Notes under the pieces: generated by a model
What the model saw: the letters and a program-made list of their open reading frames with translations, nothing else
What the model was told of the DNA's origin: nothing
Databases searched by the model: none
Assembly: GCA_002490835.1 (NCBI GenBank)
Contig: DKUU01000006.1
Location: forward strand, 1 to 64,000
Direction: 5' to 3'
Source: Lachnospiraceae bacterium UBA7196
Lineage (GTDB): Bacteria > Bacillota > Clostridia > Lachnospirales > Lachnospiraceae
DNA length: 64,000 nt
Made by a program: the position numbers and the translations under genes
In this document: positions 61,036 to 64,000 of the stretch, in pieces
Layout of the letters: the number at the start of each line of letters is the position of its first letter
Position numbering within the stretch: position 1 is the first letter of the stretch

Positions 61036-61080
61036 AAGCTGCCGCCCTGTTTGTATACAGGAACGGCAGCTTCCGTTTTT
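61036..61080 (+). terminator. prs terminator
   Basis: AAGCTGCCG (61036-61044) pairs with CGGCAGCTT (61064-61072) with an inner CCTGT/ACAGG stem, followed by CCGTTTTT. It lies between converging genes. Confidence 0.85.
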
Positions 61081-61112
61081 ACTATTTCTTTTTGTCATCA
61101 CTGCAAAGAAGT

Positions 61113-63992
61113 TCATACTTCCGCCGCCGCCAGCGGGAAGGTCATAAAGACCTTGAACAGATCCCCGTCCAACTGAATCTCAAAGGTTCCGCCCTGCGCC
61201 AGCGTCAGGTTCTTAGCGATGGACAGCCCCAGACCGCTGCCTTCCGTGGTCCTTGACTCGTCGCCTCTTATAAAGCGCTCCGTCAGCTCCTCCGGCTTAC
61301 AGTTTAGGTAATTCTCAGAAATATTCTTAATGCTGACCTGAACCCGTTCTTCCTTCCCCACCTGATCCATGGACACATAGACTCTGGTGCCCGGCAGGGC
61401 GTATTTATAAACATTGTTAAAAAGGTTCTCCATCACCCGCCAGATGCGGCGGCTGTCCGCCTCCACCACCACATTTCCGGTATTCACGTTCATCACGGTA
61501 ACAAGATTCTTCTCCTCAAATTTCTCGGAAAACTCCCCGATGGTCTGGTTCATCAGCTCCGTGAGGTTGATCCTTTCAAAATGCAGGCTGATGGTACCTG
61601 AGGATATCTTGCTGGCCTCCACCAGATCGTCGGTAAGCTGCTTTAAGCGCTGCGATTTCTCGTCCAGCACGCGGATGTAATCTCTTGCCTTCTCGCTTCC
61701 CACCTGCTCCCTCTTAAGCAGATCTACATAGTTGATAATCGATGTCAGGGGCGTCTTGATATCATGGGAGACATTGGTAATGAGGTCCGCCTTCATGCGC
61801 TCATCCTTCATACTGATCTCCACAGCTTCCTTGATGCCCTTGCCGATGCTGTTCACGGAAAGCGCCAGCGTCCTGTTATCCCCATGCAGCCCTTCCGTAC
61901 TAAGCTGGTGGTCAACGCGCCCTCCGGCAATGATCTCAATGCCCTCGGCGATCCCCTGCCTCTCTTTCGCGTCCCTGTAGAGCATCACACCCACGACCGC
62001 ATCGACCGCACAGGCAAGGAGAACGACTAGCAGCATCCCGCCGTTTCCCGTCGAATCCAGCACAAAAAACGCAATGATCATCAACAAGTTCAACAACACA
62101 AAACCGATATAAGGCACCCATGTACGCAGGACAATACCGCCGTTATCATAAACCTCCCACGCAAAATCCTTCAGCCGACAGAGCAGACGCCGCAGATAGG
62201 AATTGCGAAACAGGCTCCGCGCCTTGATCCGCCTGACCAGACTGTAGAAGAAAAAGGTAAAGATCACATCCGCCGCAAAAACCGCAATCAACACCACCAC
62301 AATGAACCAATCTACTTTGACCGCTTCCCTGTAAAAAGCCAGACTGGTCGGATCGAATCCCACGATTTCCGTCGCTATTACAGAAATCCAGCCCGTCAGC
62401 AGGAAAACGCCGGCGGCGATCAGCAAAGCCGCTTCCGTGGGGATGGTATCAAAAGCTTCCAGTCGGATATGCTTCACGCCTTCTTCATCGTACTCCCTGC
62501 CCGTCATCATAGTCTGCCAGACAAAGAGCGCCAGATACAAAAGCCCTGAAAACAGCGCCGTCATCGCCCACTGCCAGAGGTTCGGCATATACTCCGCTCC
62601 CTGCTTAAAGGCGTCCGCCGCATGATAGGAAGTATCCACGCTGATCCAGACCTTCACATCCTCCGGATAGGCATAGGCATACTGCTGTAAGACCTGTTCT
62701 ACCGTGCTCTCCTCAATCGAAGTGTTGGTCCGATAGACCATGTCGGCGGGACTGTAGTAGAGATACGGCTCCGCCGCATGCGTCCAATCCTCTTCTCCTG
62801 TGACCCGCTCCATCATGCTCTCCATATGCTCTCTTTCTTTGCTGCCTTCAAACGTATTACTGTAATACTGTGTATTACGCCCCTCCGTCTTTTCAATCAA
62901 AAAGCGCACATTAGAGTTATTGACCTCGAAATACTCTCTTCCCGTAAGGTATTCCTCGTAATTGTAGGCAAGGCTCGCCGCCGCAGTCTGTACGCTGTCA
63001 CAGAGCGCATAATACTGCTCCCAGTCGGACACATAGTCCTCGATGTTCTTTCCCTCCGCTGTCTGATAACGGTTCACGAGAACGCTGTACGCGCTGCTTA
63101 GCTCCACTTCCTCGGCATAGGGGTTGACGACCACGATCTCCTCTTCTTTTTTGGCATCCGCGTGATCAGCCAGCTCGCTTGCCGGCTGATATTCCGTCAC
63201 AAAGCCGGAATCACTGTCCACGATCCGATACTGCACATTAGGCTTCACCTCGGTATCAGCCACCATTTTCCCGACCGCTACCTGCGGAATTTTTGCCAAA
63301 AAGGCATCCGCCTGAGTCTCCGTCATCTCCTCCACGGAATACTCAAACCCGTATTTCTGCCACTTAAGCAGATCCTCCAGCTTATAGATTGCTGTCACAT
63401 ACTCTCCCGACAGCCCCTCGTTCCGGTGGTTATAGGCCGTTACATCCACGAGTTTTTCCCCGTCAAAAGCGCCTTCTGTCTCCATCTGGCTGCACACCAC
63501 GCCGTAGCGGATGACATCCGCCGTCGTATAACCGAGAATGCGGTTAAAAACTCCTGAATCCTCAAAATTTTCGCCCGCGTTCATGGTGAAGATCAGATCC
63601 GTGAAATTGCCGCCCGAACGCAGGCCCTGAAAACGCACGGTACCACAGGCGACCGTCACGATCAGGGAAAGGACCATCGCCGCCAGCGCAGCATGTTGGA
63701 GAATCCGCAGGAAGGTCCGCAGGCCGCGCCTTGTCTTTTGAGGCCTTCCCGCCCTTTTCCGCTTCCGTTTTTCTGCCTTCTTTTCCCTTTCGCCGTTTTC
63801 TGTAACATCTGTTATTGCTTTTTTGTCGATGCTTCCCACTGCTTCCGCGGCCTTTTCGAACCCTTCGATCTTCTGCTCAATGTTTTCCGCTAATTTCACT
63901 GCTTTCGCAATGCCCTCAGAAGCATCTATCGCTTCCGCGGTTTTTTCATACCCTTCCATCGCTTCCCTGTTTTCTCTTCCATCTGTTCCCAT
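61113..63992 (-). CDS. Large sensor histidine kinase (5' end at window edge)
   Basis: A kinase of up to 959 residues as read from the ATG at 63992, eight bases from the window edge, so the start is uncertain; an ATG at 63959 is another choice. A charged cytoplasmic head of about 95 residues (rich in Lys, Glu and Ala) precedes TM1 (97-118), a large outside domain (120-470), then about five more helices (473-672), a HAMP-like linker, HisKA with NVSHDIKTPLTS (H743) and an intact HATPase domain (N box ENLFNN, G box GSGLGLSIAKNL). The response regulator is presumably beyond the edge. Confidence 0.9.
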   Translation of the reverse strand: MGTDGRENREAMEGYEKTAEAIDASEGIAKAVKLAENIEQKIEGFEKAAEAVGSIDKKAITDVTENGEREKKAEKRKRKRAGRPQKTRRGLRTFLRILQHAALAAMVLSLIVTVACGTVRFQGLRSGGNFTDLIFTMNAGENFEDSGVFNRILGYTTADVIRYGVVCSQMETEGAFDGEKLVDVTAYNHRNEGLSGEYVTAIYKLEDLLKWQKYGFEYSVEEMTETQADAFLAKIPQVAVGKMVADTEVKPNVQYRIVDSDSGFVTEYQPASELADHADAKKEEEIVVVNPYAEEVELSSAYSVLVNRYQTAEGKNIEDYVSDWEQYYALCDSVQTAAASLAYNYEEYLTGREYFEVNNSNVRFLIEKTEGRNTQYYSNTFEGSKEREHMESMMERVTGEEDWTHAAEPYLYYSPADMVYRTNTSIEESTVEQVLQQYAYAYPEDVKVWISVDTSYHAADAFKQGAEYMPNLWQWAMTALFSGLLYLALFVWQTMMTGREYDEEGVKHIRLEAFDTIPTEAALLIAAGVFLLTGWISVIATEIVGFDPTSLAFYREAVKVDWFIVVVLIAVFAADVIFTFFFYSLVRRIKARSLFRNSYLRRLLCRLKDFAWEVYDNGGIVLRTWVPYIGFVLLNLLMIIAFFVLDSTGNGGMLLVVLLACAVDAVVGVMLYRDAKERQGIAEGIEIIAGGRVDHQLSTEGLHGDNRTLALSVNSIGKGIKEAVEISMKDERMKADLITNVSHDIKTPLTSIINYVDLLKREQVGSEKARDYIRVLDEKSQRLKQLTDDLVEASKISSGTISLHFERINLTELMNQTIGEFSEKFEEKNLVTVMNVNTGNVVVEADSRRIWRVMENLFNNVYKYALPGTRVYVSMDQVGKEERVQVSIKNISENYLNCKPEELTERFIRGDESRTTEGSGLGLSIAKNLTLAQGGTFEIQLDGDLFKVFMTFPLAAAEV

Positions 63993-64000
63993 ACGAATCT

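Overview
The window looks like chromosomal DNA of an anaerobic, moderate-GC Firmicute, most likely a Lachnospiraceae-type Clostridium relative. The grounds are a class III (anaerobic) ribonucleotide reductase, a tyrosine T-box leader, ferredoxin-dependent indolepyruvate oxidoreductase, Gram-positive wall enzymes and the der-plsY-gpsA gene order. Shine-Dalgarno sequences of the AAGGAG/GGAGG type precede most genes and were used to choose starts. There is no rRNA, CRISPR array, prophage or transposase gene. One tRNA (Thr, CGT anticodon) is present.

Layout. 1-4.6 kb: the end of a membrane protein, then an SPL-like radical SAM protein, a ClbS/DfsB-like protein, a WYL regulator with 31-bp direct repeats upstream, an HD-domain protein, a DUF2268 protein and an unknown. 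4.6-8.9 kb: a ComB-like phosphatase, a small membrane protein, and nrdG and nrdD, with NrdR-like boxes over the nrdD promoter and a hairpin array between the two genes. 8.9-13.6 kb: an operon of a UroD/MtaA-type methyltransferase and a four-gene polar amino-acid ABC transporter. It is preceded by an unannotated 48-residue Cys/Met-rich peptide ORF and an intrinsic terminator, which looks like a transcription attenuator. 13.6-21.7 kb: tRNA-Thr, an MscS channel, a glycogen branching enzyme with a long Ala/Lys tail, a DUF1015 protein, and serA and serC. 21.8-29.4 kb: an L,D-transpeptidase, ilvB, ilvD, a GT-C membrane protein and leuB. 29.6-38.6 kb: a lipoprotein, yajC, tgt, a VanY-type carboxypeptidase, aroC, DUF3737, a GH25 lysozyme and an aldolase. 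38.6-48.3 kb: tyrS with its T-box leader, then an aromatic-acid operon (ACT protein, paaK, iorB, iorA, Na+/solute symporter, acyl-CoA ligase, thioesterase). 48.4-54.1 kb: a membrane acyltransferase, a VWA/MoxR pair, metF and an NSS transporter. 54.1-56.4 kb: a more AT-rich patch with a toxin-antitoxin pair and a lipoprotein. 56.4-64 kb: gpsA, plsY, der, a long PRPP synthetase and a large sensor kinase that reaches the window edge.

How the genes work together. Most of the window is amino-acid metabolism: serine (serC, serA, possibly DUF1015), branched chain (leuB, ilvD, ilvB), aromatic (aroC, tyrS, ior/paaK) and sulfur or one-carbon (cystine-like ABC transporter, metF). The regulatory layer is unusually legible. 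It includes a T-box, a probable Cys-responsive leader peptide, NrdR boxes, a dyad operator over the aromatic operon promoter, a toxin-antitoxin operator and a direct-repeat operator by the WYL gene. Several intercistronic spacers carry hairpins closed by GNA-type three-base loops. One pair of tandem copies shows a compensatory base change, which argues that the stem is under selection.
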